A program made the translations under genes and the position numbers. Of a stretch of DNA of 64,000 bases, positions 10,581 to 21,600 are shown in pieces; the stretch's first letter is position 1; each line of letters begins with the position of its first letter. The notes below the pieces were generated by a model. That model was not told the origin of the DNA. It saw only the letters and a program-made list of their open reading frames with translations, and did not search any database. Location: positions 434,001 to 498,000 of the forward strand of contig OY723294.1 in NCBI GenBank assembly GCA_963210315.1, written 5' to 3'. This DNA is from Rhynchopus euleeides (lineage: Eukaryota > Euglenozoa > Diplonemea > Diplonemida > Diplonemidae).

Positions 10581-12320
10581 TATAGGGGGACCCTTTTCGA
10601 ATTTTTTTTCCGGGGTGGGTCTATTTTGGACGTTTGAGGCCGATTTCGAAGGAATTTTTGAGTTTTGAGCCTATTTTGGGCCCTAAAACGCGTTAAAACC
10701 GGTCCCGAAAATGGCTGATTTTTGGCCTTGGCCAAATCTCGCCCAAAATATTGACCCAAAATTTTCTGGGACGAAAATCGGGCCCTGGTGGTCTGGAACT
10801 GTCCATTTTCGAAGACAGTCGTGAGAAAATCTCGAGTTTCCGCCCCGAGTTCCCTCATGCGACCCCAAAAATCAAGCAAATGAGGGTTGCCTCCAAATCG
10901 GGGTTGTGGGGAGAAAATCGGCCAAATGAGGTTCGGGTCGTCTGTTGTGCGAAATTCAGACAAAACTCAAGTATTCAAACGCTATACCTACCCCAACCGC
11001 AACCCCACCCCCTGCCTTCTGCCCCCCCCACCCCTGTGCAAGGTCATGTGCCCCGTCCCATCGCGTGTTGCCTTGATTGTTGCAGATTTTCAAATTGGGA
11101 AATTTCAGGTGACCCGATGATAGGGATGTACCCCGAGGGTCTACCTGCAGGGATCCACTTTTTGCTATGCCTGCATTGCTGCTGTTTGCGCTTCTCGCCT
11201 CCACACACCACCCTGGGGGGAGGGACAGAGGGCGGAGGGGGCTACACACTTACACAACCGATTCGGTCAAACAATGCCACGTCATCCCCATTGGGGTCCT
11301 GGACCGCGGCGTCTCTCCCAGCGAATTGGTGTCGTCATCAGGCAGGCTAAGTAGTTGTCTACACAGGACATTGGTTTTAAGGGGGGTCTGAGTTCTGCGG
11401 AACTGGCTTCAAGGGACGCCCCCTCGTAATGACTGGGTGGATGGAGCCAAGTAATACCAGGTGGTCGGACACCGGAACTCTCGGCATTTATTAGTCGCGG
11501 GAACTGTGTCCGTGTGGTAGGTGACCCCTTCCGATTCCACTGATTCCACTCTTGAACATGTAGTGTTGAAAGATACTTGGTGTTCTGATGTTTTACAGGG
11601 TACTTGACAAAGGAAAGAGGGTGGTCAGTCTTGTGATCCACCCTGAATCCTTCCTGTGAGCAGCAGATCCACAACACCTTGACTTCTTTCAGCGGCTGTA
11701 TTGATATTGCCTGACACAGCAAACATGATTCAATTGGAGGAACAAGCCTCGTACACCAGCGGCCCAAAAGGTGGATTTCATGTATGGTTTTAGGATTTCC
11801 CTTATTACTGATGGTGTAGAGACTACAAAGCCTGACCTGATGACGCCGCCATGAACCTGGGAGACACGCCGCGTGAGAAGGGACCTCGGTGCGGGGTGGC
11901 GTGAAGATCCTGCCTGAGTGCCCTCGTCGGGACCCGCGGTAAACCGTGGCGTTCCCCCCGAGGCAAGTCCAGGACGAAGGTTGCAGATAACCGCTGCACC
12001 TCTTCGTCCGAAAGGAGCTCACAGGATAGGGGAACTGCCCACACCCCACTCACGACAGTGTATCCGAAAGGTGCACTGCGCGTGTGGTGGCGGTGTCGGG
12101 TCCAGACCCACCTCGTTCCCCCATGCCCGTCAGTTGTTGCCCCTCCAGGGGTGGCTGCTGTCTGGCATGGGGGGCGCCCTCCCTGCCTTGCAAGGGAAAA
12201 TGTAGAACGGCATGCTGCCCGTTTCTTCATTTTTCACCTTGCCTGGTGGGGGGGGGAACCTCTCACGAGGCAAAAAAGAGGAACGGCATGCTGCCCGTTC
12301 GCTCATTTTTGCCTCGGGGG
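10581..12320. mobile_element. ~1.7-kb repeat family T (TATAGGGGGACCC), copy 1
   Basis: It begins TATAGGGGGACCCTTTTCG and ends near a doubled block with GGAACGGCATGCTGCCCGTT (12205-12310). A diverged relative at 41768-43480 shares the first ~250 bases, the GGTGACCCGATGAT(A/G)GGGATG block (11109 and 42372) and the terminal doubled GGCATGCTG blocks. The middle differs. Open frames such as 11282-12049 (minus) have no recognised domain and are not conserved in the relative. I call it a dispersed repeat, probably a non-autonomous element of unknown type. Confidence 0.6.
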
Positions 12321-13568
12321 TACATATGCAACCTCCGGATTTACATATGTAAGCTCCGGATTTTACATATGGCTTCGTTCATAAACACCCCCCCCCCCCA
12401 GATTGGGCCTTTTAGCCATTTTTGGCCAAAAATTGGGAATAATCGCATTCACCACCCTCGTCTGCCCCCCACCTGCACTTCGGGGGGTCCGGGGGGGCCA
12501 CGGGGGACCCAGGAGTCCATTTTGCTCTCTCATTGGCATGGGAAATGGGGAAAAATACCTTCTCGTGAGCCTGGTACCGGATCACAAAAGAGCTGCCGAA
12601 ATCGGCGTAAGTCTTCGTTCGACGAAACAGATGAGGGATCAGCTTGCTCGCGGAGTGGTCGTAGTCAGTGTCTCGGTATGCTGGCACCGAGCATCATTCA
12701 GCAGATGACAGGACTTCGACCTGGAGAGCAAACGCCACATCGTCCACGGGTTCCGGGATAACGGATAGTCAGAAGAGTGTAACATGCCCGTAGGTACAGG
12801 GTGTTCTCGAGGCAAGGGTGAGCCCCGGCGGTCGACCCACTACGATTCACAGAGGACAACATCGATACGAACCAGTGTTCGACGGTGCTGATTCGGATGC
12901 ACAGATGAGGGTCCCGCAAATCAGGCATCTACCTGCGCTCATTGCAGCTTTGGAAGGACGCTGTCTGGTATAACCAGACGGTGGCGGACGAGTGTGGTGA
13001 AAGACGGGTATCATCTGCACAGCTCGACGACCAATTACATGTGTCACACAAGGCCATCCGACTGGTGGCTACTGCACTCGGGAGGGCAGCCCCCAGACGG
13101 AGTGAAAACATCTGCCGCAGCCAGTAAGACCACCACACGTCGGGGAGGAGCTGCAGGATTTGCTCCACTCTGATGGTTCATTCTGACTTTTGTTAGGGGT
13201 CTGACACTCTGGCGCAACTCTGGCAACTGTATCGACGTCAATGGAGGCGCAACGAACGAAGCCCCTATCAAAGGAGTCCCTGGTTCCCTCGTGGATGACA
13301 TGTGCTCTGGTCCGGGTAAATACCAGAAGGCAGGAGAGTCGCAGAGACGGCCTAATGGAGCGTGGAAAAATGATACATTCCCCTCATGATTATGGGTCTT
13401 TTGCACAAAAATGACCGGAAAAAGGCCTCCCAAGTGCCCCCGAACCTGTTTTCCCACCTCGAGGGTGGTTGCGAGGGTGGTGAATGCGATTTTCCCCAAT
13501 TTTCGCCCAAAAATGGCTAAAAGGCCCAATCTGGGGGGGGGCGTTTATGAACGAACCCATATGTAAAC
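12318..13568. mobile_element. Inverted-repeat element with CATATG palindromes (element II)
   Basis: Inverted segments at about 12363-12460 and 13478-13562 (for example GATTGGGCCTTTTAGCCATT and its complement, GTTCATAAAC and GTTTATGAAC) enclose about 1 kb. TTTACATATG palindromes lie outside (12322-12371 and 13556-13585). The interior has no recognisable protein. Its right end directly abuts element III, sharing the CATATG cluster. Confidence 0.65.
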
Positions 13569-13569
13569 T

Positions 13570-15150
13570 CCAAAATTTACATATGGGTGGATTTTTTTGC
13601 CCCCCCCTAATTTTCACGAGATTTTTTTCCCGGGCTGGGCATGAGTCCCAGCTGACCTTCGGTACCAAAACCCAAAAAAAACACCTCCTGGGCACGACCT
13701 GGCCATCAGGACACCTTCCACACCCAGTAGGACCTGTTTTTCACCATTTTTCGACAGATTTTGGCCAAAAGTGGCCCATAGGGCCCACACAGTGTATTTT
13801 CCTGGTTTTCACCAGTTTTGGCAAATTTGCCTATCTTCTGCTCATTTTCTGGGCCCGAAACCGATTCCAGTGGGTCCACAGGACTCCTGTGGACCGATTT
13901 CTCCGACTCGGGGTCAAGAATGCAGTCACGGAAGGTGAGAAAACTACAAAATTTGCCTTTTTCACCTGTTTCTGCAGGGAACCCGGGCGACGTGCAGGGC
14001 CAGGTCACAAGCATAAAACTCCAAAAACAGGCGAAAGACCCGGATTGGCTCTAGCAGTTTCCCAGTGGCAATCTGCCTCTGCCCCCCTGCTGCACAGCCA
14101 GTTTCCAGAGAGTGACCATCATCATTTCCCAGACGACACCCTGTCTCAGCGCCCACGTGTTTGTCTGGCGGTTGAAGGCAAAGAACTCCGGCACTTCGGG
14201 GTACCTGAGGCTCGTCATCCCATCGAAGTTGCCAACGTTGCGCTTGCACTGGTCGTTGGCATCGAACCAGGCGAGAAGAGAAGACTTGGCTTTGTCAACA
14301 GCGTTCTGCAGGTGGTTCAGTGTGTCAGTGGACTGGGGGTGAGAGGGGGTGGGGGCTATCCTGTTCACCCACACAACTCACAGTCACTCCTGCATTTGGG
14401 GTGAACCGCCGTTGCTGACCTGGCTTTCACATCCCTTTTGGTGATCGTTTCATTGTATTCTTCTCAGCACCAGGGGGAAATGCAAAGCAGTCTCATGCGC
14501 AGCATTATCGAAGAAGACCCGCTCTTGCCCCTCGAGGTGGTGTTGAGCCTTGTGACGGAGGGCCACACAACGGACATCTTTGTGTGCAGAAGGTGAGGGC
14601 GAATTCGAATGGAGCGAGGGGGTGAGGGGAGTTTGCGGAGCCTGTGGGATTATCCCAGGGACCCACAGAACTGATTCGGTCGGGGTGGGTCCTCCCTTTC
14701 TTCCTCCCCCTGTTCCAATACTTGCAATACTGGGGCCTTCGCTGCAGGAGGGGTGAAACAGGTGAGTTTTTGTAGTTTTCTCGCCTTCCGAGATGCATTC
14801 TTGACCCCGAGTAGGAGAAATCGGTCCACAGGAGTCCTGTGGACCCACTGGAACCGGTTTCGGGCCCAGAAAATGAGCAGAAGATGGGCAAAACTGGTGA
14901 AAACCAGGAAAAGACACCTTCTTTCAGGGTTGGCCCCTGCAGGCCATGTCAGGCCAATATCTGTCGAAAAAATGATGAAAACAGTGCCCTGCTGGGTGTG
15001 GAAGGTGGTCCTGATGACAAGGTCGGGCCCACGACGAATTTTTTTGGGTTTTGGTACCGAAGGTCAGCTGGAACTCCTGCCCAGCCCCGGAAAAAATTCT
15101 CGTGAAAATTAGGGGGGGGGGGCAAAAAAATTTACCCATATGTAAATCGG
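13570..15150. mobile_element. Inverted-repeat element carrying helicase exons (element III)
   Basis: Arms of about 390 bp at 13574-13965 and 14750-15144 are inverted copies: TTTACATATGGGTGG with GCCCCCCCCTAATTTTC on the left, GAAAATTAGGGG with CCCATATGTAAA on the right, and matching internal blocks such as GGTCCACAGGA(C/G)TCCTGTGG. Between the arms are two minus-strand exons of a helicase (separate entry). The family shares its outer CATATG palindromes with elements II and IV, but the arm sequences differ. Confidence 0.75.
14051..14577 (-). pseudogene. PIF1/Helitron-type helicase fragment (two exons)
   Basis: The first exon (about 14577-14471) ends with HHLEGQERVFFD followed by AAHETALHFPL. 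A GT at 14470-14469 and an AG at 14334-14333 remove 138 nt and join in frame to STDTLNHLQNAVDKAK, SSLLAWFDAN and LRYPEVPEFFAFN...W..R. This order (HLxGQxxVxF, then LxxWFxxN, then LxYxExPxxFxxNxxxxxW) is the pattern seen in the region between helicase motifs of PIF1-like helicases of Helitrons and large DNA-virus-like elements. That is recalled family knowledge, not a search result. Only about 130 residues are present. The Walker motifs are missing, so the piece is not a working helicase. It is either a relic or a captured fragment between the element III arms. The 5' exon edge is uncertain. Confidence 0.5.
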
Positions 15151-15597
15151 AAAATTTTGATATGCAAAAATTTGATTAGCAAAATGATATGCATTTTCTG
15201 CATAAGACCACCGTGGGGGTTGGTTGCACGGGCCACAGAGGGGGGGGGGGGGTATCGCATAGTGTCGCAGAGAAAAAAACCAAAAAAAAGAACACCACGT
15301 CCCCCACTCCGCCAAACTCATCACACAGACACACACCCCCCCCCCCCACACCACCCCGACTGTTCCCCTCATTCTGCTCCAGACATCTTCAAGAGAGAGG
15401 CCCCGAAAAAGGCCACACATGTTCACGCGCGCGTTGCACGCACACAAAATATTCAACTGCCCGTGGGAAAAAAAAACGCCGCTCGTGGGGTGGGGTGGGG
15501 GCTGGGCTCTCGAGGGGCTGGAACTGCAAAAACTGCAGAAAGCCGAGAAGAGGGGAAAGGTGAAGCCCCGTTTCCTCACTGCGCTCTGGAGGGTGCT

Positions 15598-15648
15598 TGA
15601 TTGTCGAGAGTGAATGGAAAAAGCAAGTCTCCCAGCACCTTCTTGCAA
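15598..15648. repeat. ~50-bp dispersed repeat S, copy 1
   Basis: The plus strand reads TTGTCGAGAGTGAATGG and then GCAAGTCTCCCAGCACC. Related copies lie at 21553-21600, 23235-23287 and, weaker, 59558-59604. On the minus strand the unit reads GCAAGAAGGTGCTGGGAG, resembling an exon edge followed by a GT donor and a pyrimidine-rich tract. Confidence 0.55.
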
Positions 15649-15956
15649 TCACAGCGCTCTGCCGGGGGGGTGGGGGGGGAGAAATGTGGCAAGTGCACAT
15701 GGCCCATTCTGTTGCAGTTCGACGGCGGGTCGACAACAACGTGATGTGCCTTTGATGTGCCGATCCCCAGCCATCGGGTTGTGCAATGTTGATCAGAACG
15801 CCGTGTCTCTTCCCCCTCCCGCATGACCCTTCTGATTTTCAAATCACGCGGAGGGAAAGGGGGTGCTGCTGGCGTGCGGAAGAATGGTTGAGTCAGGCCA
15901 GACCGCATGGCTTGGTTTCCAACATCCCGGGGAGCAAACCCATCTCCCCCCCCCCC

Positions 15957-16776
15957 TAGGCATAGGGTGCGGGCGATTCGCCTATCGCCCTATATTCGCC
16001 CAACCGGGTTCGAGCCCCGATTATCGCGTATCGAATCGCCTTATCGCCCATTATCGCCCAATTATCGCCCGATTATCGCCAAATTATCGCCCAGTATCGC
16101 CCGTTTTCTTTCACACTTTCTGAAGGGGTCTTCAGCTAGTGGTGAGTGGGTTGCCGCTCTACTGACCCTGGGTCCCACAGGGCCCTGTGACCTCGTCAAC
16201 AACTGGGCCAAGACCTCGGATTCTGCATCAGAAATCAGCTTCTGACCACTGACGTCATGCGGGTGGGTCATTTCCTCGGTCAAAACCCACGTGAGGAACT
16301 GGGCATTGGCCCAGATCCTGACCTCGCTCAGGACCTGTTCACTCGCCGTTACTAGGAGCACTCGTGAGCATGAAGCGGGTACACCTTAGTGTTGAAGGAG
16401 ATGCGTGGTTCTAGTGTAGTCGGTCTGAATGGGAGGAGATGCACTCTGTACGTTTGAGATGACTCATTGCATAGCCCACAGGAAGCTTCACGGCTGATCT
16501 GAGACCTGGGGCGGTTCTGACCCTGGTCACAGGGTCATCACCCACTGAGAACACTGGAGCAGAGGGCTTGATCTAGGTCAGGAACCGGGTCTTCACTGAG
16601 GCAATGACCCACTCACCACCTCAGCAGTGATCTGACGTCCCTGGCCGGGCCGTTTTGCCCCCAAAAATACGACGGAAAAATTATCGCCCACTTATCGCCT
16701 TGACAGAATGGGCGATAATGAGGGCGAATTTTTTTGCGATTTGGGCGATAACCGAATCGCCCGCACCCTATGCCTA
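15957..16776. mobile_element. TA-target MITE with ATTATCGCCC array (family U)
   Basis: The ends are TA-GGCATAGGGTGCGGGCG and CGCCCGCACCCTATGCC-TA, a perfect TIR of about 25 bases with TA on both sides (15957-15958, 16775-16776). About eight (A)TTATCGCCC units lie at 16013-16105, with inverted units at 16680-16750. The interior (16138-16640) is itself a foldback around GTGGTGAGTGGGT / ACCCACTCACCAC, with palindromes built on TGACCCTGG. The site it entered reads CCCCCC-TA-GGGGGGG, as still seen at 58565-58580. Confidence 0.8.
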
Positions 16777-17925
16777 GGGGGGGTCAAATGGGGGTGACAA
16801 ACACGATTTTTCAAAAAACCGGCGCAGAGGCCCCAAAGCCCCCGTAAACCCTCCAAACCCCCCCAGATCGGTCCGGAAACCCATCGAACCCCACTTTTCC
16901 ACCATTCCGGGCACCTCAGGTGCCCGAATTGGGGTACCTAAATTTTGTGCCACCGTTTGGTACCGTACAGTGCCACTGTGTGGGAGGTTGGAAAAGAAAA
17001 TGCCCCAACACACCACATCTGAGGGTTGCAATGCATGTTGCTTGCCAACCACGTCATCCGGTGGGTGTCAGGCGCTATGTAGGTGGCATTAGCCAGGTCT
17101 TCGATGTGTTCTGGCTTGTATATATACCTCCCTGCCTGCGGCACAGGCACTGCCTTTGTCCCCCACACCAGCCACAGAGAGCGTATTGTACTCGGTCCAC
17201 GGTTGCTGATTCATTGTGATGCGTTGTATCCTCGAGTGAACGTCACACACTAGTGGCACCACCACCCGCCATCCGAGAGCTGTATTGACTTTGCGCGCTT
17301 CCGTTGTATTCACCTCGCCACGCATATTGCACCGTTCAGTACCAGTGCTCTTGGGCCAGGCAAAGTAGACCGCAGCAACTACCAATTCTGGCACAATGGG
17401 TACCACGACAGCGCACTTCATGTGTTCCCGGAATGTACAGCTCGTGTTGCAACAGTCGTTGTCAACACATCCCGGTTGTGGAGCACTGCTGCACAGGAAT
17501 CACACGACCATCTGGACTGTTCCGTACCTACAGGCAGCCTCCCGGTGCATGGTGGCAGGGAGGTATATATACAAGCCAGAACACATCGAAGACCTGGCTA
17601 ATGCCACCTACATAGCGCCTGACACCCACCGGATGACGTGGTTGGCAAGCAACATGCATTGCAACCCTCAGATGTGGTGTGTTGGGGCATTTTCTTTTCC
17701 AACCTCCCACACAGTGGCACTGTACGGTACCAAACGGTGGCACAAAATTTAGGTACCCCAATTCGGGCACCTGAGGTGCCCGGAATGGTGGAAAAGTGGG
17801 GTTCGATGGGTTTCCGGACCGATCTGGGGGGGTTTGGAGGGTTTACGGGGGCTTTGGGGCCTCTGCGCCGGTTTTTTGAAAAATCGTGTTTGTCCACGTA
17901 AAAGGGTGGCATTTGACCCCCCCTA
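16775..17925. mobile_element. TA-target foldback element family V, copy A
   Basis: Inverted arms of about 330 bp (16777-17110 and 17560-17923) carry GGGGGGGTCAAATG at the ends and ACAAACACGATTTTTC just inside. TA flanks both ends. The right arm has an extra CCACGTAAAAGGGTGG block that the left lacks. A nearly identical copy in opposite orientation lies at 57422-58573. The middle carries a conserved open frame (17089-17499). Its left TA is shared with the end of the family U MITE, so the two sit back to back. Confidence 0.85.
17089..17499 (-). CDS. Conserved frame in family V element, disintegrin-like cysteines (copy A)
   Basis: The frame is open for about 137 codons and is also kept open in copy B (57849-58280) with a few amino-acid changes (for example EHMKCA here and EHTKCA there; NTTEAR and NATEGR). 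Just inside a possible acceptor (CCTGTGCAG, near 17490) it reads CVDNDCCNTSCTFREHMKCA. The spacing D-x-C-C-N-x2-C-T-F-x5-C recalls the disintegrin module of ADAM17-type proteins. That is my recollection of the family and could be chance. The remainder (ALGWRVVVPLVCDVHSR and so on) is not recognised. No start codon is secure. It may be a captured host exon or a remnant of the element's own gene. Confidence 0.3.
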   Translation of the reverse strand, partial: FLCSSAPQPGCVDNDCCNTSCTFREHMKCAVVVPIVPELVVAAVYFAWPKSTGTERCNMRGEVNTTEARKVNTALGWRVVVPLVCDVHSRIQRITMNQQPWTEYNTLSVAGVGDKGSACAAGREVYIQARTHRRPG

Positions 17926-20341
17926 CCCCCCCCCCCAACTATTTGAGAAAAATCGCCCCACTAAGAAAGCCCGGGCACCGCACAGACATGAACCCGTTGA
18001 CGCCCTCTTTGAAAGTTTCTTCTGCTCAAGCCCAATTGCCGAAAAACGCAGAGGCAGTGGAAACCACCTCAAGAGGGGACACCACTCTCTTGCACAGATG
18101 CCCGGCACAGCAGGGTCAGATGGTTGAGAGTTTTCCTTTGAAACCCAACACCATTCCCCCGCTTGTGCACTCCATCCGTGTAGTGTCCCACACGGGTGTT
18201 GCCGTGCCAGGGATACTGCCCTGTTGTTCGAAAATGAGAGTTGGTCTCCCCAGGCAAAATGCCGCCCCTCGTTTCAACGGATTTCGCAGAGGGGGTCGGG
18301 GGAGGGGGGCTTTTGTTGTTTACTTCTTTCGTTTCGTCGCTTTCTGGCTGGGGCGTCGTGGATCCACACACCCCTTGGTTCGTTGGCGGGCTGGCACTGC
18401 CAGAGTGCACAGGGAGGTTTCTTCGCTCGTTCTCGCAAATGGGGGATGGTATGGCATGCCAGTTGCCGTTCACGACGGGGTGGCAACGGTAAGGCAACTG
18501 AATGGGGTTGTTAATAATGGCTGCAGCCTGACATGTCAGGATGTCTGACATGCCCGATTGACCACTGCCTCGTGCACAGGGTGACCATGTCACCCTCCTG
18601 GGCTTACGTGAGGTGTTTCAGCATGCCACGGGGTGTAACTTGCCATGAAATCACGACGCGTGTCCCCAGCGAGGGGCAGAACAGGGCCACTGCAGAGAAG
18701 AGTACAAGCAGGTGACACTCCGAGACGCCGAGAGACGTTCGATTCGCGGAGTGTCGAAAGGGGTGGGGCGGGGGGGGGGGGGGTTTGGTTGACTTGACCC
18801 GCCGGATGGTTCTCCCCCACCCCACGCCCACGATCTGTTTACCGCACAGCACCCCATCGCAAATATTACAACGCCGGCAACCGCGCGGCCACATGAAAAC
18901 TGTCATACTGGTCGAACCTTCACGACGAGAGGGCGTCTTGCAGAAAAGGGGCAACTTTTACGTTCTTTTTCACAGAATGCAACACTGCACGGAATGGAAA
19001 GAGTCTGGTGGCTGCAACTCTGCAGTAACTTAGCATGATAGAGATCAGATATCCTGCCTCAGTGCGGAGAAACGCATGGGCATCTGGAACAAAAGCGTGG
19101 AATTGTCTGTCGGATGGAATTTGGGAAACTTTTTTTTCCGAAAAGGAAAGACGGGGTGGTGAGTGACGAGTTGGGGAAAGCCACGGTACCACAGAGCCCG
19201 TAAGTTAGGCACGAGCGCTGGTATTTCTTGCTGCACCTCGCACACTACAACAGCCATAAACCCCCACAGAACCCTACAGCGATGCATGAGCCCATCCGTA
19301 GTCCTCAAGACACATGCAGCGCTCGCCTGGCCTTCAGAATCTCTGTTTTCCGTGCCCTTTGCGATCCGCCGAGGTCAAGGCAAGGGAATCTCGAGGCGAA
19401 TTCGGATCACAGAATAAAGAAGTTCCGATGTGTGGGGGAGGTGTTTGGAGGTGTTTGGGGTGTGTTTTGAAACCAGGGTTTGCGTAGCGTACTCTTGATA
19501 GGGTACTGACCACGCTGTTTGGCGCGTGTGTGTATAGGGGGACCCTTTGCTCAGAAGTGCAGAAAGATGAACTGCCTCGCTCAAATAGGAGGCAAAGCTG
19601 GCACAGAATCTTCTTTTGAGAGTTATTCGTTCTTTTACCCCGCTTGACAAAGCTCCCACTGCCCCATGAATATGCCAAGCCTCGCACACGCGGACCAGAC
19701 CTTGAGGCTTCATGAGGTGTGACGTTGAGAGTATTTTTCGAGTGGGGGTAGGAGTGTGGTGGGCAGGGTCGCTGACAGAAATAATATCACGAATAGTTGG
19801 GAGTGGTGGGACGGGGGGTGTGGGAGGGGTCGTTGCAGAAGGGATGAGTAGGAAGCCCCATGGGAAGAGCCGTGTAGGGGGGGGGATGGGGTCCAACCCC
19901 ACGGGGGGGGGGGGGGGTAGTGAAATAGAAGTAGAAGGAAGCACAAGAATGATCTCCCTTCACTCGTCCAACCCCGGGGGGCACACACACACACACACAG
20001 GTGTCGCTTTGCAACTGGATATGTCGCCTCTGTCGCTATTACACAGAAATATTACAGCCCGTCACCCCCTCCCCTGTGCACATTCGCAAATATTCCGTTT
20101 CTTTCAATTCTTGACAAACGACCACGGGGGAGGGGGGGGGGCAAGGGAGAGAATGCCATAGAAGAAAACGCGAAGTACTCCACCTCCCTCCTAACGCACC
20201 GCTGCTGTTTTGGCTTTGTGTCTCCGCCATCGGAAAAAGCTTCGGCAAAGCCCGGCGGCCTTCCCCCTCCTGTTCATAGGAGGGGAGGACGCGAACGCAT
20301 TGAAGGCTCCTCACGCCCCTTTGGCGATTTTTCTGGACTTT
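17926..20341. other. Intergenic, no supported gene
   Basis: I found no recognisable domain in either strand. Open frames such as 17886-18548 (plus) and 18069-18593 (minus) overlap each other antisense and have no clear start context. The stretch holds G runs (18771-18782, 19903-19918), a CA microsatellite (19983-20000) and ATGTCAGGATGTCTGACAT palindromes near 18532-18551. Its right end is the 3' flank of the phosphatase gene. Confidence 0.4.
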
Positions 20342-21529
20342 TTAGGAAAGCTCTCTGTGCAACACCAGGACCACCACCGTGACGTTGTCCATTGTTCTGC
20401 AGTTCAGCGCCAGCTGGACGAGCCCCTCAGCCGCCCGCTTCGCAGCGCGCGTCTTATCCGAACCTTCCATCGAGAGGGTGCGGTAGACAGACTCCGCCGC
20501 GGCTTCGCTTGTGACGACATCCCACACCCCATCGCATGCCAGGATCACCGCCTCACAGGAATCCGTCAGAGTCACACGCGTCACCTCCGGCACATTCGAC
20601 ACCACAGGCTCATGCCGTTCGGACAGCACCTGGCTGCCCCCTTTGAACTCGAAGTCGCCGAACGCCCGGGACACCGCAAGGCAGCCCCCTACCCTGCCCA
20701 GCTCCACACGCCCCCCTGCAGCCTCAATGCGGGCCCTCTCCGAGGCAAAGGTGGGCTTGTGGTCGATGCTGAGCGCCTGCCCCCTGCCCCCGCTCTCAAC
20801 GAGAACCGCACGCGCGTCACCCAGGTTGCTGATGTACATCTCGTTACCTACCAGAAGCGCTGCGATGCAGGTGGAGCCGCCGTCCCTCCCTTTAATCTTC
20901 TTATAGATGGCACGGTCCGTCGAGACAAACGCCTGCGCGAGCGACGTGGCGGGGTCCTGGGGGAACGTCTTCTGCGACAGGATGCAGGAGGGGAGCAGCT
21001 GCGATGCCAGGTCCGCCACATGCTTCCCGCAGTGCCCGTCATACACAGCTGCGTAGGACACGGCGAGGTTCGACGGTTGCCCCCCCGAGAGGGTCCAAGG
21101 GATGGACAGATGCACGGAGTGCACGTCCTCCATGGAGGGCCGCTTCCCCTGCGCAGATGCGTCACCGCTTGCGATGACCAGCGGTCTGCGCGAGGCCTTG
21201 CTGATGGTGTTGAGGACGCGGAACTTTGTTTTCATCTTTGTCACAGGCACAGGCGGTGCATGTCTCTCGCGCTCGTTGTGGGGCGGCCCACCGAGGCCCA
21301 CATACGGCTTGGCAGGCGGGCTGTTGGAGCGGATGAATGAGTTTTTAGACTCACCCCGCCGCAGTGAGTAGTGCTGCGCGACGACGAAGGGGGAAATCGG
21401 CTCCTTCACGATACGCTCACTCCCAGCACGCGTGGGCGCCCCTGGTCCCGGTTGGCCCGGTGTCATCACATGCGACCGATCGCGGGCAAACGAAGGCCCG
21501 GAGCGGGCACGGTGCAGTGGAAAAGACAT
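20342..21529 (-). CDS. PP2C-type Ser/Thr protein phosphatase
   Basis: The enzyme removes phosphate from serine and threonine with two metal ions held by aspartates. Numbering from the chosen ATG at 21529 gives 395 residues. All landmark motifs occur in order in one uninterrupted frame: RPSMED (~130), AVYDGHCG (~161), GGSTCIAALL (~218), NLGDARAVL (~235), DHKPTFASERARIEAAGG (~256), LAVSRAFGD (~283), ILACDGVWDV (~329) and DNVTVVVL (~381). The aspartates of MED, DGH, DGVWD and DN that bind metal are present. The usual DGHGG reads DGHCG here. The N-terminal ~90 residues are basic and proline-rich with no signal peptide. The frame is open for 44 more codons upstream, but I prefer the internal ATG because an acceptor-like CCCCAGCAG lies just before it (21541-21549), after a pyrimidine-rich stretch with a donor-like GTGCTGGG. 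That suggests an intron in the leader. GC-rich coding contrasts with the surrounding repeats. Confidence 0.9.
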   Translation of the reverse strand: MSFPLHRARSGPSFARDRSHVMTPGQPGPGAPTRAGSERIVKEPISPFVVAQHYSLRRGESKNSFIRSNSPPAKPYVGLGGPPHNERERHAPPVPVTKMKTKFRVLNTISKASRRPLVIASGDASAQGKRPSMEDVHSVHLSIPWTLSGGQPSNLAVSYAAVYDGHCGKHVADLASQLLPSCILSQKTFPQDPATSLAQAFVSTDRAIYKKIKGRDGGSTCIAALLVGNEMYISNLGDARAVLVESGGRGQALSIDHKPTFASERARIEAAGGRVELGRVGGCLAVSRAFGDFEFKGGSQVLSERHEPVVSNVPEVTRVTLTDSCEAVILACDGVWDVVTSEAAAESVYRTLSMEGSDKTRAAKRAAEGLVQLALNCRTMDNVTVVVLVLHRELS

Positions 21530-21552
21530 TTGTGTGTACCTGCTGGGGTGGG

Positions 21553-21600
21553 TGTGAGAGTGAAGGCAAAAGGCAAGTCTCCCAGCACCTCGCAATGTGC
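21553..21600. repeat. ~50-bp dispersed repeat S, copy 2 (phosphatase leader)
   Basis: It reads GTGAGAGTGAAGGC then GGCAAGTCTCCCAGCACC on the plus strand, immediately upstream of the phosphatase start. On the gene's strand it gives GCGAGGTGCTGGGAGACTTG, then pyrimidines, then CCCCAGCAG, as expected for a short intron in the 5' leader. Confidence 0.5.

Noticed and set aside
16000..16030. Possible tRNA T-arm (GGTTCGAGCCCC)
   Set aside because: No acceptor, D or anticodon arm can be folded around it. It lies in the terminal repeat zone of a MITE.
20210..21340. 376-codon plus-strand frame
   Set aside because: It is exactly antisense to the PP2C gene, which has every family motif. The frame is a shadow of GC-rich coding sequence.
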